Shown one piece after another: positions 31,977 to 43,150 of a stretch of 64,000 bases of DNA. Source of the DNA: Plantago major. Taxonomy: Eukaryota > Streptophyta > Magnoliopsida > Lamiales > Plantaginaceae. Made by a program: the position numbers and the translations under genes. Within the stretch, counting starts at the first letter, position 1. Each line of letters opens with the position of its first letter. Where the stretch lies: the NCBI GenBank assembly GCA_026545765.1, contig CM048839.1, forward strand, positions 24,180,566-24,244,565. Direction: 5' to 3'. The notes under the pieces were generated by a model, which saw nothing but the letters and a program-made list of their open reading frames with translations, was not told where the DNA came from and did not search any database.

Positions 31977-34938
31977 TGACGAAAAATCCACATAGATCGA
32001 ATAATATTTGCATTGGATGGTCTTATTATCAATAAGAGCATTATATTCATCGAGCATGGCGGATTTCCAATTGGGGTCGGCTAAAGCATGTACTGGATTT
32101 CGAGGAAGACGAGAGATGGCAATGGATGTAGCAAGATTGACATAATCCGGACCATAGTATTTAGGGTTCCGCGTACGCGACCGGGTGAGAGGTGCGGTTG
32201 GAGCAAAACCGGGAGGGAATGTGGGCCGATTAGCGGTTGGCCAAGAAGTGAACTGGTTGTGAAGCGGTTTGCCAGGGGGCGTAACCAAAGGGATATCGGT
32301 TGGCTCGATTGAGGCGTAACTGCCCTAGAGGTGGGTCGCTCGGATGGGCTAGAGATGGAGTCAATGAGTGAGCAAGTGATGAAGAAAAGATGGATCAATA
32401 TCCGAATCCAAGTACTCATAGGTGGTGGGGTCGGGTGTGTGGTGCTTGGAGAAAGGAAAACTCGATTCGTCGAAAACCACATGTCTAGATACAATGATTT
32501 TGCGACTAGAGATTTCATAGCATTTATACCCCCGATGATCAGACGGACACCTAAGAAAAACACAAGGGGTGGAACGAGCTTGGAGTTTGTTTATAGTAGA
32601 AGAAGGAAAGAGGGGAAAACAAAGACAACCAAAAACACGAAGATGGTCATATCGTGGAAGTCGATGGTATAGATATTGAGTGGGGGAGGAAAACTCAAGT
32701 ACCTTTGAGGGAAGGATGTTGAGTAGATAGGTTGCTGTGGCTAGTGCATGATGCCAAAAGGATGGCGGGATCGATGCATGAGCAAGAAGAGTCCGAACAA
32801 TATTATTTAGGGAACGAATATGCCTTTCGGCTTTGCCGTTTTGGAAAGAAGTGTGAGGGCAAGAAAAATGGAAGTGAATACCGTTGGTTTGTGCAAAAGA
32901 GTGAAATAGACTATTGTCGAATTCCTTGCCATTGTCGCATTGGATGTTTTTAATAGACGTATTGAATTGTGTGCGAACAAATGCATGAAACATAACGAAT
33001 ATGGCAAATACTTGAGATTTCTTAGAGATAGGGAAGGTCCATAAGAACTTGGAAAAATCATCAAGAAACAGCACATAATAGCGGTGACCGCTAGAGCTAG
33101 CTATAGGGGAAGTCCAAAGATCACTATGCACAATATCAAAGGGAGAAGTAGTAGTGGATAATGAATTATGAAAAGGCAATTTTATTTGTTTCCCTAAAGA
33201 ACAAGAGGGGCAAAAAGAATGTTTTAGAGCATTACAACGAATAAAATTCTTGCGAGAGAGAGAGAGCTAAGTATAGCTTCTCCCGGATGCCCTAAACGAC
33301 TATGCCATAAAGTAGAAGGAAAAACTGAAAAAGCTGTTTGAAGGGGGGGTGGCCGATTTGGTTGAGTGGATTGGATATAGGTCTCCGATGCTATCACATC
33401 TCATGATTCGTTTCCCGGTCTGGAAATCCTTAACAGAAAAACCAAAAGGATCAAATTCAATGGAAACAGAGTTATCTGTGGTAAACTTGCGAACAGAGAC
33501 AAGATTTTTAACAAGGTTAGGAGCATGTAACACGTTTTTCAGGAGAAGAGGAGGATGGGGAGGAGATAGGTAAGTGTTACCATAACCTTGAATCGGAAGC
33601 ATATGACCATTGCCAACAATAACTCGATGATTATAAGTACTCGAATTGAAATAAGGGGAGAGAGTACCTTTGTCGGGTGTCATATGAGACGAAGCACCCG
33701 TGTCCATGTACCAGTTACCATCCGGAGGAGTGAGTCCCAAGGTATGCATAGTCATAGGTGGGTGAAGCACCGGAATAGAATGCCTGCTGATGAGGCAGAC
33801 GAGGGCCAAGGAGACCCTGCTGAGTTGGTGGACGAGGCGCGGGCTGCCATGGAGCCGTGGGAAAGGGGCATGGCGGGGCCCATTGCTGCCAGGGCCAGCC
33901 GTACGGCTACCATTGAGGAGTGGGCTGCCGTGGCTGCCACTGGTGAGGAGGAGCTCCAGGAGGTTGCCCGTATGTGGTGTTGCCTTTGCGGTTTGGACCG
34001 CCTCTGTTGTTGTTCTTCTTCTTGTTCTTGGTGTTGTTGTACCTGCCAGAAGAAATAGAAGAAGAGGATGGGATGATAGAGTCAGAGGTATCTCCAGAGT
34101 TATGGCCACCAGAAGAAGCTAAGAGGGCCGAACCACCGGCCTCTTTGTGTGCACGATGCTTGAGTGTTCGCTCCGCGAGCTTTATACGAGAACGAACACT
34201 CTCAAAAGAAGGTAGATGATCCTGATTTTGAACATAGTCAACAGTTCCGGAATAAGCTTCAATTAAACCACTGAGAAGACGTAGAACTAGACGGCTTTCA
34301 GAAACGTCAATACCAACGTCGGCAAGTCGATCGGCAAGGGACTTGACAAGATTGCAATAGGCCTCGGCAGAAGAGAAGTTGTCAAGGCGGACGTCTGCGA
34401 GCTCTTCCTCTAGATGAGTAGCTCGAGAACCTTTGTTATCCATGAAGATTTGTTCAAGACGGGACCAAGCAAAGAAGTGCGTGTCATTCTTGACAAGAAT
34501 GGCATGAAGGAGGTCGGAAGAGACTACGCATAGATCCATCAGAAACGCGCGGCATCAAGTCGATTATAGAGATCGACATCGGCTTCCTTGAGAGCCTTGA
34601 TTTTGGCGATGTCGGCCTCTTCCGTCGGTGGTAGGATGTGATGCATAAGATTATGCACCCGTGCTTGAACCTGGAATAACGTCACCCAAGAATGATAGAG
34701 GCCTGTCTCAGTATCCAACGTGATAGGGATTAGTGATCGAACGTTGGTGATAGAGAGAGCCGGATGAAACTTGGATGATTCAGACATGGTGGAGACGAGG
34801 AGTCGTTTCGGGAAAGAAGGTGGCGGAGGTAGGAAGAATAGAGGTAGAGGAGAACATTTCCGCGAGGTCGATTTAAACAGAAGGGAGGCGTAGAAGAGGG
34901 CTTTAACGAACAATGCTAGCGGAGGGGACCGAATTTAG

Positions 34939-34950
34939 GTCTTGATACCA
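34939..34950 (-). promoter_or_regulatory. Primer-binding site of the Copia remnant
   Basis: On the minus strand this reads TGGTATCAAGAC, directly next to the LTR end. It is a variant of the initiator tRNA-Met complement. Confidence 0.75.
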
Positions 34951-35050
34951 TGTAAGATAATAATCTTGTGTATTGATTCAATAATGAGTACATGTATTTA
35001 TACAATGTGATTGCTTAATAGCCAAGTATTCTAATCTAATTAGGAATTCA
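34951..35050 (-). repeat. Short 5' LTR of the Copia remnant
   Basis: TGTAAG...AATTCA on the plus strand, about 100 bp, with a TATAAATA box on the minus strand at 34,995-35,002. The outer end is uncertain because the adjoining 25 bp repeats an AGTATTCTAATCTAATTAGG phrase. Confidence 0.55.
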
Positions 35051-35853
35051 AGTATTCTAATCTAATTAGGAATCTAATGGTGGGCGGATCGTGGGTACCT
35101 CTCAAAAAAAAGAAAGAAAAAAAAAAGATCGTGGGTTGAACGGCTTAAAAAAAGTTTAACCCGTCAAAAGTTTTTAAAGGAAATTATTTGGCGGGTGTGG
35201 ACGATTTGCATGGTTTGGGTTGGCCGACAGGCTTTTTTCTCACCCGCTACTCATATAACTCTTTGCACCAAACTCTTTTAAGACTTTTCAAAGATTCTCG
35301 GTACTGTGTAAGTCTAAGTTGGATTGCTTTGATGATGCTTACATGATGACGCTCGCTTGTTACATGATGATGATCAAAAGTTGGGGGACTTGATCATGTT
35401 CCTGTAAAGTCAGTGTAGAAATTAATCTAATATTAGTTATAATCCCATTTTACGCCCCATAAAATCTGATACAATTATCGTTTTAAATCATTTCAAAATA
35501 AGTACTTTATAAATTACTAAAACGGAAAAAAGAAGCTATCCACACTACACTAACAAATTTAGAATAATAAATCCTCCCTTACACACAAATTAACAATCTT
35601 TCAACTAAAATGACCATTTTTATCACATATTATGTTTTATAATTTATTTTAATTTTCCATGGAAAAATACACTTCTATACTAATGGCTGAATTGTTATTC
35701 TCAACATTCTTTACTATATTGAAGCAAAAATATTATGATAAAGACAATTTTGAATTGTGGGTACAAGACCTTTGACATGTAGTAAGACCTATTGGTCATG
35801 CAATTTGGGGTGATAATTTTGTTTTTCATACCTATTGCCGATTCCTCTTACAT
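35051..35853. other. Upstream region of nsLTP2
   Basis: AT-rich DNA without coding potential. Short Copia-adjacent sequence lies at its left. The rest is probably the promoter region of the nsLTP2 gene and is close to identical in the second copy. Confidence 0.5.
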
Positions 35854-35863
35854 CTATTAATAG
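35854..35863 (+). promoter_or_regulatory. TATA-like box of nsLTP2 copy 1
   Basis: CTATTAATAG lies about 125 bp upstream of the ATG and is followed by a CT-rich leader (CACCTCTACACCTCTC), typical of plant transcription starts. The same sequence is at 62,628-62,637. Confidence 0.45.
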
Positions 35864-35988
35864 AGATGCAAATGCAAACTATCTTCTTCACCTCTACACC
35901 TCTCTTCGTCTCCCTCTACATCTTCTAATAAACAACACCAGAGAGAAAAACCCGCCTGCGTTTCGCGCACACAAGAAAACAAGCCAGC

Positions 35989-36276
35989 ATGAACACCAAA
36001 CTAACATCCCTAGCAATCTGCATTGCACTGTTCGTGCTTGTTGCACAAGTTGAGGTGACAACTGCGGTGACTTGCGACCCTCTGCAGCTGAGCCCTTGTT
36101 CATCTGCGCTTAGTACTAAAGTCAAACCGAGCTCGTTGTGCTGTGCCAAGGTCAGGGAGCAGAGGCCTTGCATCTGCCAGTACCTGAAGAATCCTAAATT
36201 TTATAGGATCGGTCATTCTAAAGCTGCCGAGAGGATCGGGAGAGCTTGCGGGTTGGTGGCATATCCTAAGTGCTAG
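35989..36276 (+). CDS. Type-2 non-specific lipid-transfer protein (nsLTP2), copy 1
   Basis: This is an intronless 95-residue secreted protein. Residues 1-26 are a signal peptide with hydrophobic core SLAICIALFVLVAQ, and cleavage is likely after TTA-26. The mature part (about 69 residues, 7 kDa) has the eight-cysteine motif C29, C37, C51-C52, C61-x-C63, C87, C95. The residue between the CxC cysteines is Ile, as in type 2 (hydrophobic) rather than type 1. Length and spacing fit nsLTP2. Such proteins bind lipids in a disulphide-locked helical fold outside the cell. They are linked to cuticle and suberin formation, seed tissues and defence, but which role applies here cannot be told from sequence. 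The ATG is the first in the leader. It is the only clearly intact host gene in the window, and it has a copy at 62,763 with the same DNA sequence. Confidence 0.95.
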   Translation: MNTKLTSLAICIALFVLVAQVEVTTAVTCDPLQLSPCSSALSTKVKPSSLCCAKVREQRPCICQYLKNPKFYRIGHSKAAERIGRACGLVAYPKC

Positions 36277-37166
36277 ATTCTTCTGTGCCACTCTTACTCA
36301 CTACATGAGCATCACAATAAGTTAGCCATTTCTGGTGGCTTTAGTTTTATACTTTTACTTTACTATGTATTGCCCTGTTTTCACTCTGTTCTCAGAACAG
36401 AACTTGAGAATTGTATACTTATTATGGTTTTGTAACATTGGTGTGTTTATTATAGTTATAAAAGTGCCTATTAAGTGAAAATCATTTGTCCATTTGGTGA
36501 TACACTGATACTAATAACTAATAAGATATAGTATTAAATTATACACAATTAACTATGATTTGTAGTTGCTTAATGGTTAAAAATACACACCATCCTCACT
36601 GAGAAAGCCATCCACCTTACTAATTCAAGAAATCAAAATGCACCACTTGTGATACTGTTTTCTAACATAAAGGAGAGGACAGCAGTGATGGTATCGTCCA
36701 TTCAAAATTCGAGAACGAACTTTCCTAACACATGCACTCAAACTCTTTATTTGGACGGGATTTGATACGTAAACTGTCACATAACACCAATTCTCGCACA
36801 GTGTTGCCGGGACACTGAATACAACATCTAAAAAAATATGAAAGATAGAGTATGCACAATAAAATGACTCAGGTGTTTAGCTTTCTAGCAAATTGTAAAG
36901 ATTGCACAAAATCTTATGATGATCTATTGGAAACGCATAGTTGAAGACAACTATGTATTGTTAGCTATATTCTATTAATGTGGTCTAAATATACACTTAT
37001 TATTTGGATATATATTTAGTCTTTTATTTCTGATGGGATTCTTATTGTAACTAAAGAAACCTATTAGGATTCGACTTTGATGTTAAGAAGGATTCTAATC
37101 TTTATCTAACTCTTTTGCTTTAGGTTCTAGCCCCTCTCTCTCTCTTTCTATATAAACACACACACA
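36277..37166. other. nsLTP2 3' region and intergenic DNA
   Basis: This contains the likely 3' UTR (AATAAG at about 36,309 and further AT-rich signals to about 36,480), then non-coding DNA. A CT run and an AC run at 37,130-37,166 lead up to the Helitron end. Confidence 0.5.
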
Positions 37167-37199
37167 CTAGTGATTGAGCACCGCGCTCATCGCGATGCC

Positions 37200-38053
37200 A
37201 TGCACATTATTTTTTTCTTTTTATATGTATAATAAACTCAAATTATTGAATCTTTCAGCTAGTTAAGTGCATCTCACATGTGTTTTGTGTACTATAGTTC
37301 GTATTGTATTAGCTTTTGTTGTTTAGTATCTCTACATCTCGCATAACTTTCGTAGATTTTGAAAAACTTCACTCATTATAAAAACTAGAAACTAATTCAC
37401 ACATAGTAATTAAAAATGATACTTTAATCACAAAGTCTTCTGAACTCGGTATCTAAATAGCTTATCTAGAGACGGATCTATGCTATAAAAAAGCATCAAT
37501 GTGATTTAATCAAAACATCTCTATTGATAACAAATTGTGTTTTTCGTATATATGAAAAAACATTAATGTTGATAACATAGACATTTTGATTAACAATATC
37601 GATGATTTTTTACGGTATATATGTAGATAAGTTATCTAGATATTGTATATCAGGAGACTTACTTTTCTTTTATACTTTTAGCTATACATTTTGCCAGGAG
37701 AGAAACAAACTATAAACTTTTATGCCTTCAACACTTTTGAGACAAGTATGTATAAACATTGGAAGCGAAAGGAACGACAAAAGTCTTGAAGTATTGAAAT
37801 GTTCTTTAGTCCGAGTAAATAGTAAAAAGATGCCATAAGAAAGAAGCTAGATGAAGCGTCTGATCATATTTTTTTGTGAGAGAGACTTGCTCAAGATGAA
37901 GCGTCTGTTCCTATTGAAATGAAAGAAGATGAGGTGAATTAATATTGAATTTAAATAAACATTGGGAAATTTTATTTTGAAGGGCAAATTAGTACATTCA
38001 CTTGGTACCAAACCTTGAAAGCTTACTCTCTTACAATAGATAGATTATAATTA

Positions 38054-38058
<5 letters not shown>
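37200..38058. other. Non-coding interior of the Helitron-like element
   Basis: AT-rich sequence with no recognised gene. Confidence 0.4.
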
Positions 38059-38147
<89 letters not shown>

Positions 38148-38153
38148 TGTGTG
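38059..38153. repeat. Compound (TA)n-T(n)-(GT)n microsatellite
   Basis: About 29 TA units, then about 20 T, then about 9 GT units. Confidence 0.9.
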
Positions 38154-38293
38154 GGCGCGCTTGCCTTCGTACGCCATTCTACAACACTCTAAAGTGGCAT
38201 AGACTCAGATTCTCTATTCCACACCCATCGTTTCTTGTTTTGCAGAATAAGGCAGAATACTAGTAGCTGTGCTTTTGACTTTGCAGAGCTTGA

Positions 38294-39366
38294 ATGATGT
38301 CAGGAGGTAAGTCCTAGATTAATTATATCTTATATGCATGTGATAAGAATCAACTTTCATAATTTAGTTCACTGAATTCTTAAGAATCCTCTATAGAAAA
38401 TAACCACAAAACCTAGCAAACCAATTGAGAAACACACAGAGAAATATGAGATAAGCTATTCTAGCTTTTTGTTGCAGCTCGTATTGTTTCTTGATGTACT
38501 CTACCTCCATATATATTGTAGAAAAACGTCCAACATGAAGTAGAGTCCAAGTTACTGCTGCTTTGTTTAAGATCAACATGATATCAGATTATTCTTGGTC
38601 TCGGAAAACTTCTCCAAGCAAATCTTCTTTCCTTTCACATTCTCCAAGTATACTAGTTCATGTAGAACTTGTATATTCCGGTTCCTAAACATCAACCACG
38701 TCCAAAGAAGTATTTCCAACTGGTAAACAAAATTCCAATATGCTAACCAATAAGAAAGTCTCCACGACATATACAACTTTATCCGAAGTATATATATGTA
38801 GGCCTTTCACTCGTACATATATTATGATTCCTCTTGACTCCTTAACATAAAACATCAATACAAAGCCAACTAAACTCATTGGTGTAATTGTGAAAATCGC
38901 AAAGTGGTGCAGAAGGTGTGTCTTGGACTCTGTGTCCCGGCCGGCCATTCACGCAGTGTCCGGATTATGTAAGTTTACTTCACCACTATATTATGTTTTC
39001 TGTGTATAAATGTATATGGATGTCGTTTTGGTTTATCCATGTTTAAGTGAATTTGATGTTTTGTGATATATATTATTACGTTTTATGATATAGCCGTATG
39101 GGTATCGATATTTCCGTTGGGAGAGTGATCCTCTGGAGTATAAGGTTCAACAAGTGATGTTAAAGCTGCGTGAGGAGAAAGAAATGGCCCTAATTAATGA
39201 AGCACAGTATCAGTACATGTATGAGTGTGCTCTTGAAGATAAGAAGAAGCTCGAACTTGAGTTGGATGAGAATGTCTCCAAGGTAAGCAAGTACCGTAAA
39301 CTGGCATTGGGGTTAGCTGTAGTTGTGGTGGCTTTGTTTGTGCCAATTTCTATGAAGGTTGTTTAG
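38294..39366 (+). pseudogene. GRF-type zinc-finger protein with C-terminal membrane helix, broken
   Basis: The intact last exon (39,094-39,366) follows a GT-AG intron at 38,969-39,093. It encodes PYGYRYFRWESD, the end of a GRF zinc finger, then a charged coiled coil (EEKEMALINEAQYQYMYEC), then a membrane segment LALGLAVVVVALFV near the C-terminus. The preceding exon (from about 38,883) carries CNCENRKVVQK and, after a frame change at a GTGTGT run, SWTLCPGRPFTQCPDY. The final zinc-binding position before YFRW is Arg instead of Cys. A first exon may start at ATG 38,294 with donor GTAAGT at 38,307, but about 570 bp of unrelated DNA separates it from the rest. Small plant GRF proteins with a coiled coil and tail anchor are common, of unknown function, and often carried by transposons. 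Confidence 0.6.
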
Positions 39367-39768
39367 ATGTATTAGTATTGGTAGTGCTTAGAAGGTGTGT
39401 ATTGGGTAGGTATTATCATAATTGACTATTGAGAAGTAGAACAGTGATCATAATTCATCTTGTTTTCCTGGTTTTAGATGTAATAATTATGATCACCTCA
39501 CCATGTGTTTTGTTGAGACTATGAAATGAAAGTTGTCTATTTATGGTGATAAAAGTTATACTCTGTTTTCCTTATGTCCTTTTTGTTGAAATTGCTGTCT
39601 TTTTTGTTAAAATTGCATTGTAAATATAAAGCACAAGACAAGATAAGAACTGGACTATATATATTCATAATAGGATAAGTTACAGGGAAAATGATCCAGT
39701 TCATCTAATACACTGAAAATTAAAAACATAAACCTAAGACAACATAAACATTAAACATAACTACTAAA

Positions 39769-40239
39769 CTACTCAAGCTTTGCAATCAGGTCCTGCACAT
39801 AGCATATCTGTTGGCTGAAGTGAAATGCAATCAAATGCGTATAAAGACATAAATAGCTACCCGTAATTAAAGATATCAAATAATCAAAGTTATATATGTT
39901 ATATGTTGAACTTACAACAACTGCAGCTGCCCATGATTTGTCCTCGTACATGAGACGATTGCCATTTGTGTTGAGAAAAAATCCAGGACATTTGAGAAGT
40001 TGTCCAAAAACAATGTATCTTTCGTGTAGATTAGATATTGCAGTCATGATCTCATTTATTGTGAAAGAAACATTGAATCTTGTTATGAACCATTTATGCA
40101 CGACATCGACCCCCTGATCGATTTTGTTTGGCCATTTCCACAATCCAAGATGCTCGAGCTTGATCAGATTGTCTGCCAACATGCATACTTGTTGTTGCGT
40201 TAAACTACCCCGCCCATAAAATGCCTCTTGTTGTGCTCC
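39769..40239 (-). pseudogene. Myb/SANT-like small protein, two exons, probably broken at the start
   Basis: The first visible exon runs from about 40,239 to 39,916, with an internal ATG at 40,182. It encodes QQQVCMLADNLIKLEHLGLW, then a helical domain with KWPNKIDQGVDVVHKWF and HERYIVFGQLLKCPGFF, ending in SWAAAVV. A donor GTAAGT and an acceptor TGCAG bound an intron at 39,793-39,915. The last exon encodes DLIAKLE and a stop (39,769-39,771). The domain resembles plant Myb/SANT-like domains found beside transposases. Upstream an in-frame TAA (40,240-40,242) lies just after an ATG at 40,246-40,248, so the original start seems lost. It converges on the GRF pseudogene. Confidence 0.45.
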
Positions 40240-40359
40240 TTAATTCATTTTCTCAAGTACTTTGAAAATGCTGAAAATATTGGTATGAAATGAGAACAGA
40301 ATTATACACATATATAGGATAGGAGGACTGACCACTTGGGTTTTTTTGTTAGTTTAATA

Positions 40360-40363
40360 CTAG
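40360..40363 (-). mobile_element. Possible nested Helitron 3' terminus
   Basis: CTAG between A and T, preceded on the minus strand by GGCACGTT..CGACGGGG-like GC-rich sequence. The degraded helicase copy at 40,530-40,790 lies on the same strand, as expected. The hairpin is weak. Confidence 0.3.
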
Positions 40364-40529
40364 TTAATGGCACGTTGATACTCGACGGGGCATGGAGGTC
40401 AAACTCAAAATAAGAAATGAATATATATAGTATAATAAAATGCCAAAGATAATGAACATGCCGTATCGTTTGTTTTACCATCTTCGTCTTATATGAATAG
40501 ATTGAATCTCTTCTTCCTGGTAACAGTAG

Positions 40530-40790
40530 AGAGAACATGCAATTGTTAACGTTGGAATATGGATGAGGTGGTAGAGGCCGACGTGTGAGAAAGATTGCCA
40601 AGGACTTTTGTTTATGGTCATTGCAAAATAGAAGATATGGGGAACTATATTCTATCAAAATTGATAGGGAACTTCGTCTTGTCGAATGGGCTAACCATCA
40701 AAATTTGAATGATAAACCTGTTGGGCTGGGTAGACTACCGATATTATATTTGCCTCAATGATATGCTTTCTAACATTAGTAACTATGATC
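40530..40790 (-). pseudogene. Degraded PIF1-type helicase C-terminal fragment
   Basis: The DNA is clearly related to 41,300-41,500 (shared phrases GGTAGAGGCCGACGTG, ATGGTCATTGCAAA, CTATCAAAATTGATAGGG). No long frame remains. It is an older copy of the neighbouring helicase end. Confidence 0.6.
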
Positions 40791-41146
40791 TAGACTTATT
40801 CAATTTTACATTTCAGTAGTTTGATCTATATATCTGATAAGCATTATTCATGGATACACTTAAGAATCCTATAGTGAAAATTGGTATATTTAAGGTGGTT
40901 CAAAAAACAATGTATTATATGAGAATCATAGTTTGTAAGAATAACAAATTCTTGACGTACAAGAATAATAGTTTTGCATTGAGTAAAATCTAGTAAAAAA
41001 CTGGTAAGACTTGACTTCATATGAAGGCATCCGTACATGTAAAAGTATAAGGATATACGCTTAGATGTATTATAAATTGAGAAACATAAAACATAAATGA
41101 AAATATGCAAGTTAACAAATATATATATGAAAAAAATAAATTTACC
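40791..41146. other. AT-rich spacer between helicase fragments
   Basis: No gene recognised. Confidence 0.4.
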
Positions 41147-41770
41147 TCATAATTTATCGAAAACTTCTTTGTAAACCACGTTGGTTGTCGTGTCGTACGT
41201 CTTACCTTCATTATCACATATGAGTACTTTCAGTCCCTTTCTACTTGTAACTCTAGAGAGAGCAACATATAGTTGTCCGTGGCTGAATACAGGAGAAGGT
41301 AGGTAGAGACCGACATGAGAGAGACTGTCCCTGACTTTTATTTATCGTCATTGCAAAGCAGACGGATATAGGAAACTGTCTCCTATCAAAACTAAGAGGA
41401 AATTTAGTCTCATCAGATGGGCTCATCGTCATCCTAGGGATGAAAACCTTTTGACCGGCATTCATTCCCGATATCATTCTTGCTTCTATGATATGTTTCC
41501 CCAGATTAGTTACTATGAGCCTTGTTCCATTGCACAACTCAGAAGCCTGGTCAATATTTCTCAAAAGCATGATCATGCATCCAACCTTAAGCACTATTCT
41601 ATAATTAGGTAGTCCCGAGCAATTAATAGTGTTCAAGAATTCCACTGAGAATAATTCTGCCATTTCACTGTCTACTGACTCGGTCTTGCTTATGATATCA
41701 GCACTCAAGTACTCCACGGAATCACCAGGCATTTTAGACATGACATAGTCATTAATCTCATTGACCATTT
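41147..41770 (-). pseudogene. Helitron PIF1-type helicase, C-terminal part
   Basis: The minus strand encodes EMVNEINDYVMSKMPGDSVE, then NYRIVLKVGCMIMLLRNID, then the helicase motif [11 protein letters not shown]. After one frame change it encodes [15 protein letters not shown] and a stop at 41,147-41,149. These are the last motifs of PIF1-like superfamily-1B helicases, which in plants form the C-terminal half of the Helitron Rep/helicase. The reading frame breaks off at 41,770, exactly where sequence homologous to 14,678 begins, so the rest of the helicase was removed from this copy by the duplication junction. The longer open frame beginning at 41,801 is a chimera with retroelement sequence. 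Confidence 0.82.
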
Positions 41771-43150
41771 CATCTGTGAAGAATGCATGCCAACACATCA
41801 CAGTGAACTAACAGATGTCTGGTTCTGATGTCAGCAAGCTTGAAATCAGTGGGTGTATCTTGTTTATCAGTGTCACACACACCACTGTACAGCTGTTTTA
41901 CACCTTCAAGGAGATCTTCATCCTTGGTGTCTATTTCAAAATCCTTTCCAAGATTTTGAAGATCAAACAACTTACAGAAAGTTGTTAAGTCCAAAAGGAT
42001 TTCCTTTCCTTGGACCTTAGTTTTTATAGACACTATTGCAGTGCCTTCAGAAACACATGATATAATCCTGGAGTTATTGTAGAATTCTAACACATCCAGT
42101 GAAGAAACTCCACTGGGAAGAGCAGATAGAAAACCCTTGATTTGTGCCTTTTCAAGCATGTCAAGAATTAGTTTCCTATCGGCTTTTCAACAAAGAAATG
42201 AGGTACTCCTCAATCATGGCACCACCCCAAATCATCATGTGATTTGAAGTCCAATGATCGAGATTAAAGTCTCCTACCAATCGATTGTTCACTATAACCA
42301 ACTCTGGTGCTTGCTTTTCAGCAGTACCAGTGGTAGAAGATTGGGATTTCTGGGTAGACGAACGTTTAGGAGCCATCTCTTTATATAGTGCAAGTGTTTG
42401 AAAGTCTGAAAGAGATTTGGGTGAGAGATTAGTGATTCTTTGCAGAAAAACTAACAGAGATTTGCAGAGCTTGAAGAATGGTTTTTGCTATTCTTGTGCA
42501 AGGCAAAATGTCGGATTAGGCGAAAGTGATTTCTTTTGCCCAAATCCTATATATATAGCAACGTAATTCTAACAAACATATACATACAAATTGGTTTTGT
42601 ATGTACATATCTGTGAATTGCAGTAAGGCGTGGGTAAAAGTTTGTTTGATATTAAATGCTTAGTGGGCCACGCGAGTTTTTCTGATCCACTATTTACAGA
42701 GAATTAATCTCCGCTGTTAAGATCAATCGCCCATTTCATGAAGGGTCACCATTGCTTCTTCAGCAATGATCACAATCAACAATTGTAATTATGCCCATTT
42801 AATGAATTTTGGCTATTAGCTATCTGAATCACATTTCTGTGTGAATGAGAACACTGTTTGTATCTGAGTCTATCTTATACTTGTTGTCTTTTCAAAGTTT
42901 TACACAAAGATAGAAATAATTCAAATTTCAAGATAGTAGTTGACTGTAGACAGTTGTACTATTCTCTTTTGTGTTCCCCCTTACTGAGTGATCTAGATAT
43001 CTGAGTACCCGTCTCAGAAATCTTCAAATAGCCATTTTACCCTTTAGCCTTTGGTTTCTGGATACCCGTTCCAGATTCCTCTTCTCTGGATACCCGTTCC
43101 AGATTCCTCTTTTCTCTCCTTTAATATCTTCTTCAGATCTCTGAACTTTT

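Larger units (their letters stand above)
32020..35050 (-). mobile_element. Small Ty1/Copia remnant, fossil
   Basis: Parts in element order are a short 5' LTR (34,951-35,050), a primer-binding site (34,939-34,950), gag with a UBN2-type core (33,907-34,790), protease (33,300-33,750), GAG-pre-integrase and integrase core (32,361-33,290) and the beginning of the RT region (32,020-32,290). No 3' LTR was recognised. The element is incomplete and broken in several places. It could not be dated from LTRs. A second copy lies at 59,541-61,839. Confidence 0.85.
37167..41770 (-). mobile_element. Helitron-like element, 5' end cut by the duplication junction
   Basis: The minus strand ends ...TCGCGATGAGCGCGG-TGCTCAATCACTAG before T. 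This is a GC-rich hairpin-like region about 12 bp from a CTAG-T terminus, the Helitron 3' signature. Helicase fragments on the same strand lie at 41,147-41,770. The far (5') end is not in this copy, because the tandem-duplication junction falls inside the helicase. Cargo between the two includes a GRF-type gene and a Myb/SANT-like gene. Nested Helitron material is likely (terminus-like CTAG at 40,360). Confidence 0.55.

Noticed and set aside
33349-34219. Long plus-strand frames over the Copia remnant
   Set aside because: They are reverse-strand shadows of gag and protease sequence.
35894-36291. Antisense frames over the nsLTP2 gene
   Set aside because: They overlap a clear eight-cysteine coding gene on the other strand and have no domain of their own.
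41771-41801. Helicase start codon at 41,801
   Set aside because: Bases right of 41,770 belong to the duplicated Sirevirus, so this start is a product of the junction.
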